DNA of 64,000 nucleotides from Rhodocyclales bacterium (GCA_028292485.1 JAQGMG010000043.1:62001-126000), one strand, 5' to 3'. Counted from the first letter of the stretch, positions 20,951 to 31,091 are shown. Notes: generated by a model not told the origin, from the sequence alone. A program made the numbers and translations.

Positions 20951-22084
20951 CTAACGGAATAAGCGCAACGCCACTTCGCTGCCCGCAGGAATCCCCTGCC
21001 GTTCCATCTGCTGGTCGAACTGTGCGATCTGGCCGCGGATCAGGCTGATCGAGCGCTCCGACAACAATACGCGGTTGTCATCGACCAGCACGCCATTGAG
21101 GGCGCCGGCAAGTTTCTGCGCGAAGGCGACCATCTTGTCGAACGAAGCCACCGGGTCCGGCGCGCGCGGTACATCCAGCGCGACGGTAATGCCAGTCGTA
21201 TAGAGATTGCGCAATTGCTCGGCCGAGAAAGTTGCGGCTTCCTGATTGGAGAGGGTGTAGAGCGTGCGACTGTCATCGTCCTGCGCGTGATAGGCGCCGT
21301 CTGCATGCAGGGTCAGACCGGCTGCTTCAGCGAGGCCGCGGATCTTGGTGCCTGGGAAACTGCCGTCTTTGGCCGCGACATTGACGGCGATCTGAATGTC
21401 CACGTCGGCGCAGAAGCGATCAAGCTCATTGGCGCGCTCCAGCACTTCGTTGCGGGCCGGCAGGCGCGGCACGGCCAGGAACTGGTCGCACAGGCGCTGC
21501 ACCTGATCGTAGAAACGCACGAGGTCGGCATCACTCACGGCGCCGCGACGATCAGCCAGTTGCAGCGCTGCAGTGGCGCGGTTGAGATTGCCCGGGCTGC
21601 GCGCATCGAGTTCGATCCACTGATTTGCGCCATCGTCCCAGCCGAACCAGCGCAATGGTTTGGAGAAACCGGCGAGCAAGGCCTGCTGCGCGGTAAACAG
21701 CGATGCAGCCGCGATACCGGCGGGCGCTTCAACCGTTACGACGCAATCGATTGCCTGGGAGTCCACCGGCAGCGTCGGCTGCGTACGTGGAGCCTGGGGC
21801 TTGGTGCGCACGACGGGCTGTGCCTGCATGACGTTTTCATTGGTGCCTCTGTCAAAGCTGCCACTGCTGTCACCAGACAGCGTGGGCTCCATGCGCCCGC
21901 CGGGTGCTGGTGGAATGGCGTCCACCGACTCGGCATCGAGGAGCGCATCGCGCTCGGCCGGCCGGAAAAGTTGCTCGGCATGCTTGCGCGCGCGGCGCTC
22001 CTGCCAAAGGTTGTAGCCAATGACGGCGACAACGACGGCGCCGCCTGCACAGACCAAACCTAGTTGTAGATCACTGAATGCCAT
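20951..22084 (-). CDS. zipA: ZipA-like cell division protein
   Basis: 377 residues. One N-terminal span (LGLVCAGGAVVVAVIGYNLW, about 8-27), a positively charged then Pro/Gln-rich linker (about 28-150), and a C-terminal domain of about 220 residues resembling the ZipA FtsZ-binding domain (ADVDIQIAVNVAAKDGSFPG, then FDKMVAFAQKLAGALNGVLVDDN). ZipA tethers FtsZ filaments to the inner membrane. It sits between smc and ligA, the usual place for this divergent ZipA in betaproteobacteria. ATG 22084 is chosen because the membrane span follows directly. Confidence 0.85.
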   Translation of the reverse strand: MAFSDLQLGLVCAGGAVVVAVIGYNLWQERRARKHAEQLFRPAERDALLDAESVDAIPPAPGGRMEPTLSGDSSGSFDRGTNENVMQAQPVVRTKPQAPRTQPTLPVDSQAIDCVVTVEAPAGIAAASLFTAQQALLAGFSKPLRWFGWDDGANQWIELDARSPGNLNRATAALQLADRRGAVSDADLVRFYDQVQRLCDQFLAVPRLPARNEVLERANELDRFCADVDIQIAVNVAAKDGSFPGTKIRGLAEAAGLTLHADGAYHAQDDDSRTLYTLSNQEAATFSAEQLRNLYTTGITVALDVPRAPDPVASFDKMVAFAQKLAGALNGVLVDDNRVLLSERSISLIRGQIAQFDQQMERQGIPAGSEVALRLFR

Positions 22085-22163
22085 GATTGCGACTGCTCTC
22101 TCATTTTCTGAATTCTTCGGGCCGACTTTGTGCCGGCTCCTGTGTTCTGTATGTTCTTGCCCG

Positions 22164-25100
22164 TCATGCAGCGGACTCTGTCGCCGGTACAAGTGCTGCG
22201 CCAGGTTCAGCCATCTTCAATGCTGCATCGATATCGACCTCGACTACACGCGATACGCCCTGCTCCTGCATGGTCACACCGACAAGCTGTTCCGCGCGCT
22301 CCATCGTGATCTTGCTGTGACTGATGAAAACGAACTGCGTCACGGATGACATGCGCTTGACCATCTCACAATAGCGCTCGGTGTTCGTATCATCCAGCGG
22401 CGCATCCACCTCGTCGAGCATGCAGAACGGCGCCGGGTTGAGCTGGAACATCGCGAAGACGAGCGCGATGGCTGTCAGCGCTTTCTCGCCACCCGACAAC
22501 AAGTGGATCGAGGTGTTCTTCTTGCCCGGTGGCCGCGCCACGATCTGCACACCGGCGTCGAGCACATCGTCGCCAATCAGCACCAGCTCTGCTTCGCCGC
22601 CCCCAAACAATTGTGGGAACAGCTCGCCGAAGTGGCGATTGACCGTATTGTACGTCGCCAACATCGACTCGCGCGTATCCCGGTCGATGCGCCGAATCGC
22701 GTCTTCGAGCGTCCCGATGGCCTGCATCAGGTCTTCGTATTGCGCATCGAGATAACGTTTTCGTTCGGCGATACTGCCCAGCTCATCCAGCGCTGCAAGA
22801 TTCACCGGCCCGAGTTCGGCGATCTCGCGTGTCAGGCGAGAGACTTCGCGGCCCAGGCTGGTTTCCTTGAGCCCTTCCAGTTGTTCGTCCGCAATGCTTC
22901 TGGCATCGACATTGAGCTCGGCCAGACGTTCATTGGCTTGCACAATCGCAATCTCGGCAGCCTGGCGAGCCAGTCGCCCCGCCGCCTGCGCCTCGCGCAG
23001 CGGCTCCAAGCCTTGCTCGCAGCGCAGTCGTGATTCGTCCTGGGTGCGCAACGTGGTAGCAATTTCCTCTTGCACCTGGCGTCGTTTGAGCAACTCGGCT
23101 TCGCGCGCCTCGCGCAATTGCAGCGCAGTTTGCAGCGAAGTGTTCAGGCCCGTTTCATCAAGGCTCTCGCGCTCGGCGATCTGATGCGCCAGCTCGATTT
23201 CGCCGCGCGAGATTTCTTCGCGCACCAGCGCTTCGTTTCGGGCAATGTCGTCAAGCTTGCTCTGGCATTCGCGCAGGGCAAACTCGGCTTCCTGCAGGCT
23301 GCGCAATTGACGAGCAGACATTTCACGCGTCTGTGTCTGGCCCTGCTCGGCTTGCGTTAGCGTCTGTTCGGCGCCCGATAGCTGCACACGCAAACCGTTG
23401 GCAGCGAGTTGATGCCTGTCGAGCGCCTGTGCGGATGCCGTTTTCTGAGCGAGTTCGTTCTGCGTACCAAGCTCTACTTCAGCGAGCTCATTGCGCAACT
23501 GCACCGAGCGCTCTTCGTAGCGCGCCTGGGTTTGCTGCAGGTGAACCAGAGCAATCTGCGCCGCGTGCTGAGCCTGCTGCAATTGCGTGGCCTGTGCCCG
23601 GCCATTTGCCAGATCGGCCTGGACTACACGCAATGCTGTATCGACTTCGTTGAGTCCGGATTGCCGTTCGAGGTGTGCCTGTTCAGCTGTGATCAGAGAT
23701 GCCGCGAGCACTTCCATTTCACGTTGCCGCTCCAGCGCGCCATGGGTGCGGGCGTCTGGCGCGAAAAGAATCAGCTCGCCCGCGCTCAGTAATTGCCCGG
23801 CCTTGCTCACCAGGGTGACGTTGGGCGCAAGCGCAGCATCGAGCCACTCAGACAAGTCATCGACCACGAAAACGTTGGCGAGCCAGGCGTCGAGCACTGG
23901 AGCCAGGCTCGACTGACGCACGCTCACCAGCTCACGCAAGGCACGCGTACCGGTGGGTACAATTGCCGTTGCAGGCTGATCTGCCAAGCCTTCGCGCAGC
24001 AGAACCGTCGTCGCAGGCGCGGCTCGTGATAGCGCTGCTGCGGCGAACTCTGGCGATAGCGGCCCGCGGGCACCAAGGCGTTCGCGCAATGTTGCTTCGA
24101 GGGCAAGCTCCCAGCCGCTTTCCACTGACAGGTGTTGCCATGCCGGATCAAGCGAGGCCAGGCCGGAGGCGCGTAGCCAGTCGGCCATATCGCCCTGATC
24201 GCGCAAGCGACTTTGCAATGCGCGCAGTGCCTCGAGGCGTGCGCGAATGCCGGTAGCATGACTGCCTGCCTGCTTCTCGGCTTCTTGTGCAGCAAGCAGG
24301 CGGGTTTGCAGTTCTTGCTGCGCAGCGCCTTGTTGTGCCAGCAGGGTTTCAGCGGTGGCAATTTCCGTGGCCAGCGCCTGTGTCTTCGTCTGGGCCGCAT
24401 CGAGCTCTGTGGCAGGCGGCGCGACGAGGCGGGTCAGCTCTTCCTGTATGCGCTTGCGGCGCTCTTCAAGGGCCAGCAATGCGCGCTCGCTGGCGCTGCG
24501 TCGTGTTTCTTCAATACGTGTCTGCTGATCGGCGAGTGCCAGTTCGCGGCGTATTGCATCCAGCGCCACCCTCGCCTGCGCCAGCTCCTGCTCGGCATTC
24601 GGTTGCAACGCCTGCGTGCCGGCATGCGCCTGCCGCGCTTCGCCGAGGCCCTTTTCGGCAAGTACCGCCTGTTCGGTCCAGCGCGTGCGATCGGCTGCCA
24701 GTGCTGTTGCGCGCCCCTGCCATTGCGCTGCGGCGGCGGTGAGTTGTTCGATTCTTTGCGCGAGGCGGCTGCGTTGCTCGCGCAGGACACGCAGCTCATT
24801 CTCTATGCGTGAAACCTCGGCCGCGATGGCATATACATCGCCCTGCGCCGCACCGACGGCCTCGGACATGCGCGTGTGCTGCTCGCGCGCAGCGGCGAGA
24901 CGCTGTTCAATCTGGCGCAGGTTTTCCTGCGCGGCTTCCAGACTGCGGCCACTGTCGGCAACCGCAGCATCGGCGCGCTGCAGTTCGCGTTCGCCCTCGC
25001 GCAGCTTGAGTACCCACAGCAGGCTTTGACGCTCAAGCAGCGAATCGCTGAGGCCGCGCCACTTCTGGGCAACTTCGGCCTGCACTGACAACCGCGTGAT

Positions 25101-25712
25101 CTGCTGGCCCAGCTCGGCACGCAAGTCTTCAAGCCGGGCAAGATTGTCACGGGCATCGGCGAGCCGACCTTCCGTCTCGCGGCGTCGTTCCTTGTACTTG
25201 GTGATGCCGGCGGCTTCTTCGAGAAACGCCCGTACTTCTTCCGGCCTCGCATCGATCACCCGCGAAATCATGCCCTGCTCGATGATGGCGTAGGCGCGCG
25301 GCCCAAGGCCGGTGCCGAGGAACAGGTCGATGACGTCCTTGCGACGCACGCGGACATTGTTGATCAGGTAGTCCGATTCGCCCGAGCGGTCGAGCACGCG
25401 CTTGACGGCAATCTCGGCGTATTGGGACCACTGCCCTGCCGCGCGGCCGTCGGCGTTGTCGAAAATCAGCTCGACGCTGGCGCGTGACACCGGTTTGCGC
25501 GTGTTGGACCCATTGAAAATCACGTCCTGCATCGAATCGCCGCGCAGCGCCGAGGCGCGCGATTCGCCGAGCACCCAGCGCACGGCGTCGATGATGTTGG
25601 ATTTGCCGCAGCCGTTGGGGCCAACGATGCCGACGAGCTGGCCCGGCGTGAGCACCGTCGTGGGGTCAACGAAAGACTTGAAACCGGCGAGTTTGAGCTT
25701 CGAAAGGCGCAC
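22164..25712 (-). CDS. smc: Chromosome segregation protein SMC
   Basis: Condensin ATPase that organises the chromosome. About 1182 residues. Walker A is at residues 31-38 (GPNGCGKS). Two long coiled-coil arms rich in Glu/Gln/Arg/Ala flank a hinge (about 510-660). The C-terminal head has the signature LLSGGEKALTAIALVFAM followed by Walker B MLDEVDAPLDD. GTG 25712 gives the canonical start VRLSKLKLAGFKSFVDPT; the open frame further upstream is unlike SMC. The ribosome site is weak. The gene heads the smc-zipA-ligA series and is divergent from dapC. No scpA or scpB partner is in the window. Confidence 0.96.
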   Translation of the reverse strand: MRLSKLKLAGFKSFVDPTTVLTPGQLVGIVGPNGCGKSNIIDAVRWVLGESRASALRGDSMQDVIFNGSNTRKPVSRASVELIFDNADGRAAGQWSQYAEIAVKRVLDRSGESDYLINNVRVRRKDVIDLFLGTGLGPRAYAIIEQGMISRVIDARPEEVRAFLEEAAGITKYKERRRETEGRLADARDNLARLEDLRAELGQQITRLSVQAEVAQKWRGLSDSLLERQSLLWVLKLREGERELQRADAAVADSGRSLEAAQENLRQIEQRLAAAREQHTRMSEAVGAAQGDVYAIAAEVSRIENELRVLREQRSRLAQRIEQLTAAAAQWQGRATALAADRTRWTEQAVLAEKGLGEARQAHAGTQALQPNAEQELAQARVALDAIRRELALADQQTRIEETRRSASERALLALEERRKRIQEELTRLVAPPATELDAAQTKTQALATEIATAETLLAQQGAAQQELQTRLLAAQEAEKQAGSHATGIRARLEALRALQSRLRDQGDMADWLRASGLASLDPAWQHLSVESGWELALEATLRERLGARGPLSPEFAAAALSRAAPATTVLLREGLADQPATAIVPTGTRALRELVSVRQSSLAPVLDAWLANVFVVDDLSEWLDAALAPNVTLVSKAGQLLSAGELILFAPDARTHGALERQREMEVLAASLITAEQAHLERQSGLNEVDTALRVVQADLANGRAQATQLQQAQHAAQIALVHLQQTQARYEERSVQLRNELAEVELGTQNELAQKTASAQALDRHQLAANGLRVQLSGAEQTLTQAEQGQTQTREMSARQLRSLQEAEFALRECQSKLDDIARNEALVREEISRGEIELAHQIAERESLDETGLNTSLQTALQLREAREAELLKRRQVQEEIATTLRTQDESRLRCEQGLEPLREAQAAGRLARQAAEIAIVQANERLAELNVDARSIADEQLEGLKETSLGREVSRLTREIAELGPVNLAALDELGSIAERKRYLDAQYEDLMQAIGTLEDAIRRIDRDTRESMLATYNTVNRHFGELFPQLFGGGEAELVLIGDDVLDAGVQIVARPPGKKNTSIHLLSGGEKALTAIALVFAMFQLNPAPFCMLDEVDAPLDDTNTERYCEMVKRMSSVTQFVFISHSKITMERAEQLVGVTMQEQGVSRVVEVDIDAALKMAEPGAALVPATESAA

Positions 25713-25850
25713 TTGTGAATTGGGTGTGTGGGTGTGTTTGCGCGTCGGGCCGGAGAAAGTCGGGTGGAGTCCTGGATTTTGCCTTGATGCTGGATCGAGC
25801 CAGCTCGGATCGTAACTTCGCAAGCGCAAGGAGCGCGCCACTTGGCGGGC

Positions 25851-25856
25851 TATAAT
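25851..25856 (+). promoter_or_regulatory. Possible -10 box for dapC
   Basis: A perfect TATAAT 92 bases upstream of the preferred dapC start, in the smc-dapC divergent spacer. No good -35 hexamer is 16-18 bases upstream, so this is only a candidate. Confidence 0.3.
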
Positions 25857-25942
25857 ATCACCCGAACGAACGCTGACTGAGCGCCCGAATGACCGGGCCG
25901 GCGTTGCCAAACCGAATTGAGTCCGAATTGAGTCACCGTCAA

Positions 25943-27145
25943 GTGAACCCCCTCCTCGACAAGCTGCACCCCTACCCTTTTGAAAAGCTGCGCGCGCTGT
26001 TCGCAGGTATCACTCCGCCAGCCCTGCCGCCAATCCGTCTCTCCATCGGCGAGCCGCAGCACGAGACGCCGCCACTGGTAAAGCAGGCTCTGGTCGATGC
26101 GCTAGGGGGACTGTCGGTGTATCCGACCACGCTCGGCGTCGATGCGCTGCGCGACTCGATTGCGCAATGGTTGCAGCGGCGCTACGCATTGCCTTCCATC
26201 AATCCGGTAACGCAGGTGTTGCCGGTCAATGGCACGCGGGAGGCGCTGTTTGCGTTTGCACAATGCGTTGTCGATGCTTCGCGACCCGGCGCCCTGGTCG
26301 CCAGCCCGAATCCGTTCTACCAAATCTACGAAGGCGCTGCGCTGCTGGCTGGCGCCGAGCCGGTGTTCCTCAACCAGACGCCAGAGAACAATTTCGGTCT
26401 GGATCTCGATAGTCTCGACAATGCGCAATGGTCGCGAGTGCAGTTGTTGTATGTATGCTCGCCGGGCAACCCCACCGGGCGCGTACTGGATCTGGACGAG
26501 TGGCGCCAGCTGTTTGCCCTCTCCGACAAGTATGGTTTCGTGATTGCGGCGGACGAATGCTACTCAGAAATCTATTTCGATGAGGCCAGGCCACCGCTGG
26601 GCGCGCTGCAGGCAGCGCAAGCACTCGGGCGCGAAGGTTTTCCACGCCTTGTTGTATTTCACAGTCTTTCCAAGCGATCGAACGTACCGGGGCTGCGCTC
26701 CGGTTTCGTGGCGGGCGACGCGGCCGTTCTCAAGAAATTCCTGCTTTATCGCACCTACCACGGCTGCGCCATGAGCCAGTCGGTGCAACTGGCCAGCATT
26801 GCCGCCTGGAATGACGAAAGCCATGTGCGCGACAACCGCGCCCTGTATCGCGAAAAATTCGACACCCTGGTGCCAATGCTCAAGCCCGTGCTCGACGTGA
26901 ACATGCCGGACGCCGCTTTCTACCTTTGGGCACGCGTACCGGGTGGCAACGACGAGGAATTCGCGCGTGCCCTGTTCGCGCAGACGCATGTCACAGTACT
27001 GCCAGGCCAATATCTGGCACGCGATGTTGTGACCAATGAAGGCCGCAGCGTCAATCCTGGCAAGGGATTTGTGCGCATTGCGCTGGTTGCGGAGCGCGGC
27101 GAATGCGTGGCAGCGGCCGAGCGCATCATCGGATTCTGCAAGTAA
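25943..27145 (+). CDS. dapC: Succinyldiaminopimelate transaminase
   Basis: Transfers an amino group from glutamate to N-succinyl-2-amino-6-oxopimelate in the succinylase branch of lysine/diaminopimelate synthesis. 400 residues from GTG 25943 (VNPLLDKLHPYPFEKLRALF, the usual N-terminus); an in-frame ATG at 25889 is possible. Class I aminotransferase motifs: SPGNPTGRVL, AADECYSEIYFD, and the PLP lysine in HSLSKRSNVPGLRSGF. dapD lies 125 bases downstream; the spacer has a REP-like repeat. Confidence 0.93.
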   Translation: MNPLLDKLHPYPFEKLRALFAGITPPALPPIRLSIGEPQHETPPLVKQALVDALGGLSVYPTTLGVDALRDSIAQWLQRRYALPSINPVTQVLPVNGTREALFAFAQCVVDASRPGALVASPNPFYQIYEGAALLAGAEPVFLNQTPENNFGLDLDSLDNAQWSRVQLLYVCSPGNPTGRVLDLDEWRQLFALSDKYGFVIAADECYSEIYFDEARPPLGALQAAQALGREGFPRLVVFHSLSKRSNVPGLRSGFVAGDAAVLKKFLLYRTYHGCAMSQSVQLASIAAWNDESHVRDNRALYREKFDTLVPMLKPVLDVNMPDAAFYLWARVPGGNDEEFARALFAQTHVTVLPGQYLARDVVTNEGRSVNPGKGFVRIALVAERGECVAAAERIIGFCK

Positions 27146-27175
27146 TTTTCAGGAAAACCTGAACGGATATTTATC

Positions 27176-27241
27176 GTCATTCCGGCGAAGGCCGACATCC
27201 AGTTTGAAAGTTCTCCTGGACCCGGCCTTCGCCGGGATGAC
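27176..27241. repeat. REP-like inverted repeat, family A (diverged copy)
   Basis: Arms GTCATTCCGGCGAAGGCC and GGCCTTCGCCGGGATGAC. It has the same layout as the other copies, but the core is CCGGCGAAGGCC instead of CCCGCGAAAGCGGG. It lies in the dapC-dapD spacer. Confidence 0.8.
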
Positions 27242-27270
27242 GCTCTCAACCAAAAACACGAGGAGCAAGA

Positions 27271-28092
27271 ATGTCACATCCACTGCAAGGCCTTATCGAT
27301 GAAGCTTTCGAGCGCCGTGCCGAAATTACGCACGGCTGCGCAGACCGCGAGCTTGCCGCCGCTATTGCGCAAGTCATTGCCGACCTGGATACCGGGCGCC
27401 TGCGCGTCGCAGAGAAGATCAATGGCGAATGGGTCACGCACCAGTGGATCAAGAAAGCGGTGCTGCTGTACTTCCGCACGCATGACAACAACGTCGTCAA
27501 CAGCGGCGATCTGCGTTACTTCGACAAGGTGCCAACCAAGTTCAGCGATTATTCGGAAGAGGATTTCCGCAACGGTGGCTTCCGCGTCGTGCCTTCAGCG
27601 GTCGCGCGCAAAGGCACTTTCATCGGCCGCAACGTGGTGCTCATGCCCTCCTACGTCAACATCGGCGCGTACGTCGATGAAGGCACGATGGTGGATACCT
27701 GGGCAACCGTGGGTTCGTGCGCGCAGATCGGCAAGAACGTTCACCTGTCTGGCGGCGTAGGTATCGGCGGCGTGCTGGAGCCGCTGCAGGCCAACCCGAC
27801 GATCATTGAGGACAACTGCTTCATCGGTGCCCGCTCCGAAGTGGTCGAAGGCGTGATCGTCGAGGAAAACTCGGTCATCTCGATGGGCGTTTATCTCGGC
27901 AAGAGCACCAAGATCTATGACCGCGCGACGGGCGAAGTCACTTATGGACGCATTCCGTCTGGATCGGTCGTCGTCTCTGGTAATCTGCCATCGGCTGACG
28001 GCAAGTATTCGCTGTATTGCGCCGTCATCGTCAAACGTGTCGATGCGCAGACCCGGGCCAAGACGTCGATTAACGAACTACTGCGGGATTGA
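27271..28092 (+). CDS. dapD: Tetrahydrodipicolinate N-succinyltransferase
   Basis: Succinylates tetrahydrodipicolinate, the step before DapC. 273 residues, the standard length. The N-terminal helical domain is followed by a left-handed beta helix of hexapeptide repeats ([40 protein letters not shown]) and the family block [29 protein letters not shown] before ATG 27271 is a strong ribosome site. Confidence 0.96.
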   Translation: MSHPLQGLIDEAFERRAEITHGCADRELAAAIAQVIADLDTGRLRVAEKINGEWVTHQWIKKAVLLYFRTHDNNVVNSGDLRYFDKVPTKFSDYSEEDFRNGGFRVVPSAVARKGTFIGRNVVLMPSYVNIGAYVDEGTMVDTWATVGSCAQIGKNVHLSGGVGIGGVLEPLQANPTIIEDNCFIGARSEVVEGVIVEENSVISMGVYLGKSTKIYDRATGEVTYGRIPSGSVVVSGNLPSADGKYSLYCAVIVKRVDAQTRAKTSINELLRD

Positions 28093-28116
28093 AACGGAGG
28101 GGGGACGGTAGCTCGC

Positions 28117-28155
28117 TCCCTCTCCCCCAACCCCTCTCCCGCCAGGGGAGAGGGT
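28117..28155. repeat. Inverted repeat, family C (short copy)
   Basis: CCCTCTCCCCCAACCCCTCT is followed by CCCGCCAGGGGAGAGGG; the ends CCCTCTCCC and GGGGAGAGGG pair. It lies 24 bases after dapD. A longer, two-armed relative is at 43301-43444. Confidence 0.65.
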
Positions 28156-28213
28156 AGCTGCAAGTACCACGACGGCGCTGCCGTCCTGGTAGTCCTAAAT
28201 CCGGGGAGTTGCC

Positions 28214-29392
28214 ATGATTTTTGATCGTCTGTTTCAGCTTATGGCGGAGCGTCAGGCTTCGGACATATTCGTGACCGCTGGTGCGCCGATCCATATCAAG
28301 ATCAATGGCGCCATCGTGCCGATCAACCAGCAGATCATGGAACCTTCCGTGATCCAGAAGATGGCCTACGAGATGCTCAGCGCCGAGCAGGTCGGACGCT
28401 TCGAAAAGGACCGCGAACTCAATATCTCGTTTGGCCGCAAGGACGTCGGCAATTTCCGTATCAACCTGTTCTGGCAGCGTTCGAGCATTGGCATTGTCGT
28501 GCGTTTCATTCAGAGCCAGATACCGGCCCTGCATTCGCTTGGACTGCCGCCGGTGCTCGAAGAAGTGATCATGGACAAGCGCGGCTTGATGCTGGTGGTC
28601 GGCGCCACCGGCTCGGGCAAGTCGACGACGATTGCCTCCATGCTCGATTACCGCAACATCCATCAGACCGGCCACATCCTGACCGTCGAAGACCCCATCG
28701 AATACCTGTTCCAGCACAAGCGCTCCATCGTCAATCAGCGTGAAGTGGGTTTCGACAGCCACAGCTGGGGCGATGCGCTCAAGAATGCCTTGCGTCAGGC
28801 GCCGGACGTCATCCTCATCGGTGAAATCCGCGATCTGGAGACGATGAAGCTGGCCATCTCGTATGCTCAATCCGGCCACCTCGTCGTGGCAACGCTGCAC
28901 GCCAACAATTCGCACCACGCGCTCAATCGTATATCGAGCTTCTTCCCGCTCGAGAACCGGCCTTTGCTCTATCTCGACCTTGCCGTCGCCTTGCGCTCCA
29001 TCGTTTCGCAACGTCTGGTTCGCCTGCCCGATGGCAGTCGCGTGCCGGCAGTTGAAATCCTCATGAATACGCGTCACGTGGCCGATCTGATCGAACGCGG
29101 CGAGTTCGGTGCCGTGAAAGAAGCCATGGAGCAGTCGCTGGCGCCGGGCTCGCAGACTTTTGAGCAGGATCTGTATCGTCTGTACCGCGAAAACGTCATC
29201 ACGCTTGACGAGGCCCTGCTCAATTCTGATTCGCCGACGAATTTCTCGTGGCTGGTGAACAACTCGCAGGCCAAGGACGATCACGCGCCGCCGACGTCCG
29301 GCGAGTCAGCCTCACTTGTCGAATTCGATGCCGCCGAAGATGACGGCGCATCGTTCAGCTCATTCACGCTGCACATGGAAGAGCCGAGCTGA
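28214..29392 (+). CDS. pilU: Type IV pilus retraction ATPase PilU
   Basis: Hexameric secretion-superfamily ATPase that assists PilT in pulling back type IV pili. 392 residues. N-terminal PAS-like region, then Walker A (GATGSGKST, about residue 134), Asp box, Walker B (ILIGEIRDLETM) and the His box (ATLHANNSHHALNRI). The C-terminal acidic tail (about 355-392) and the opening MIFDRLFQLMAERQASDIF favour PilU over PilT. No other pilus assembly genes are in the window. Confidence 0.88.
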   Translation: MIFDRLFQLMAERQASDIFVTAGAPIHIKINGAIVPINQQIMEPSVIQKMAYEMLSAEQVGRFEKDRELNISFGRKDVGNFRINLFWQRSSIGIVVRFIQSQIPALHSLGLPPVLEEVIMDKRGLMLVVGATGSGKSTTIASMLDYRNIHQTGHILTVEDPIEYLFQHKRSIVNQREVGFDSHSWGDALKNALRQAPDVILIGEIRDLETMKLAISYAQSGHLVVATLHANNSHHALNRISSFFPLENRPLLYLDLAVALRSIVSQRLVRLPDGSRVPAVEILMNTRHVADLIERGEFGAVKEAMEQSLAPGSQTFEQDLYRLYRENVITLDEALLNSDSPTNFSWLVNNSQAKDDHAPPTSGESASLVEFDAAEDDGASFSSFTLHMEEPS

Positions 29393-29441
29393 ACAGTCAC
29401 GCCTGCCCGGCTTTTTCCTGCGCTCCCAACAGAAAACCAAT

Positions 29442-30416
29442 ATGCATAACCAAGACGAGCGCGAACACGAGTGCGATAACAGTTGTGATCACGACCACGA
29501 CGGTCATTCACATGAGCATTCGCCCGCCGATGAGCTGATTACCGTACGCGATCTGGTGCGCTATGCAACCAGCCGCTTCAACCGCAAGAAGATATTCTTC
29601 GGCCATGGCCTGCAGGACGCCTACGACGAGGCTGTCTATCTCGTGCTGCACACGCTGCATCTGCCGCTCGACCGTCTCGACCCGTTCTTCGACGCCTGTA
29701 TTCCGGCCGATGAGCGCCAGCAGGTCATCGACATCATTCATCGCCGCAGTGACGAGCGCATTCCGGCTGCGTACCTGACGCGCGAAGCCTGGCTTGGCGA
29801 CTTCCGCTTCTATGTGGATGAACGCGTCATTGTGCCCCGCTCGTTCTGCGCCGAGCTGCTGCGCGAAGGCCTGTCGCCGTGGATTCCCGATGATGAGTCG
29901 GTGGCGCGCGGGCTGGATCTGTGCACCGGCAGTGGTTGCCTGGCGATCCTCATGGCGCATCGCTATCCGGACGCGCTGATCGATGCCGCCGATCTCTCGG
30001 CCGAAGCACTGGAAGTGGCGCGTATCAACGTCGAAGATTATGACTTGCAGGACCGCATCCGCCTGATCCAGTCCGACGTGTTCGATGCCCTTGGCGATGC
30101 GCTGAGCGAAGATGCGCGTTATGACCTGATCCTGTCGAACCCGCCCTATGTCACCCAGCAGGCCGTCGATGCGCTGCCCGACGAGTATCGGCATGAGCCT
30201 GCGATGGCCCTTGGGGCAGGTGCGGACGGAATGGATATCGTGCGGCGTATCATCGCTGAAGCGGCAACATACCTCAAACCGGATGGCATACTGATTATTG
30301 AAGTCGGCCACAATCGCGCCCAGTTCGAAGAGGCGTTTCCGGGGCTTGAGGCAGTGTGGCTGAGCCAGGCCAGTGAAGAGGAAATGGTTTTGTTGCTGAG
30401 GGCAGACCAGCTTTAA
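29442..30416 (+). CDS. prmB: Ribosomal protein uL3 glutamine methyltransferase
   Basis: SAM-dependent N5-methylation of a glutamine in ribosomal protein L3. 324 residues. SAM site in LDLCTGSGCLAILMA and catalytic NPPY in LILSNPPYVTQQAVDALP. The N-terminus from ATG 29442 carries an unusual His/Asp-rich stretch (residues 9-27, with HECDNSCDHDHDGHSHEH) ahead of the conserved DLVRYATSRF. The next in-frame conserved block begins only after this stretch, so the tail is probably translated. pilU ends 49 bases upstream. Confidence 0.92.
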   Translation: MHNQDEREHECDNSCDHDHDGHSHEHSPADELITVRDLVRYATSRFNRKKIFFGHGLQDAYDEAVYLVLHTLHLPLDRLDPFFDACIPADERQQVIDIIHRRSDERIPAAYLTREAWLGDFRFYVDERVIVPRSFCAELLREGLSPWIPDDESVARGLDLCTGSGCLAILMAHRYPDALIDAADLSAEALEVARINVEDYDLQDRIRLIQSDVFDALGDALSEDARYDLILSNPPYVTQQAVDALPDEYRHEPAMALGAGADGMDIVRRIIAEAATYLKPDGILIIEVGHNRAQFEEAFPGLEAVWLSQASEEEMVLLLRADQL

Positions 30417-30477
30417 TCTGCCAGAACGAAGCGTTTGCGCCTCTCGGGGGAGAGAGCGACGATCAGGGGAAAAAATC

Positions 30478-31026
30478 GTGAGTATTTTCAAGACTTTCAA
30501 GACCATCTTTGCCAAGGCGGGGGAACCGCGCATTGATCAGCTCGATGAATCTCTCGAGCCGATGGACCGGCGTGGCCGCACGCGCCGCGACGCACGCGAA
30601 GGTACACGCGCATTGATCATCGACGACTCTCCCACGATTGTCGCGGCGCTCAAGAAATTCCTGCGATCGGCTGGCTACGTCACGCTCGAGGCAGGCGATG
30701 CAGAACGCGGTATCGAGATCGCGCGCGCCGAGCGGCCCGAGTTGATTTTTCTCGATATCGTTCTGCCCGGCATGAACGGCTTCGCCGCGCTGCGCGTCCT
30801 GCGACGCGACCCGGCTACCCGCGATGTTCCCATCATCATGATCAGCGGCAACGAACAGGCTACGGAGCAGTTCTTCGGCACACGTATTGGTGCCGATGAT
30901 TTCATGAAGAAGCCCTTCTCCCGCTTTGAAGTGTTTGCCCGTATCGAGCGTCTGCTCGATGGCGATTGCGTTCCCCACCGCATCATCGCGCCGCCAGCCC
31001 CATCGAACGAACCCAACCCGGCCTGA
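30478..31026 (+). CDS. Response regulator with single receiver domain
   Basis: 182 residues: a 43-residue charged N-terminal extension, then a receiver domain (about 44-165) with acidic pocket Asp49-Asp50, phospho-acceptor Asp93 (FLDIVLPGMNG), the Ser in MISGNE and the Lys in KKPFSRF. No output domain. Resembles PilH/PilG-type CheY proteins; proximity to pilU is suggestive only. The cognate kinase is not adjacent. Confidence 0.8.
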   Translation: MSIFKTFKTIFAKAGEPRIDQLDESLEPMDRRGRTRRDAREGTRALIIDDSPTIVAALKKFLRSAGYVTLEAGDAERGIEIARAERPELIFLDIVLPGMNGFAALRVLRRDPATRDVPIIMISGNEQATEQFFGTRIGADDFMKKPFSRFEVFARIERLLDGDCVPHRIIAPPAPSNEPNPA

Positions 31027-31091
31027 CAGCAGTCGGGCTTTGTGGCGCGATCCAGCCGCGTCCTATGCGCGCCCTTGCGCATCATCACGTC

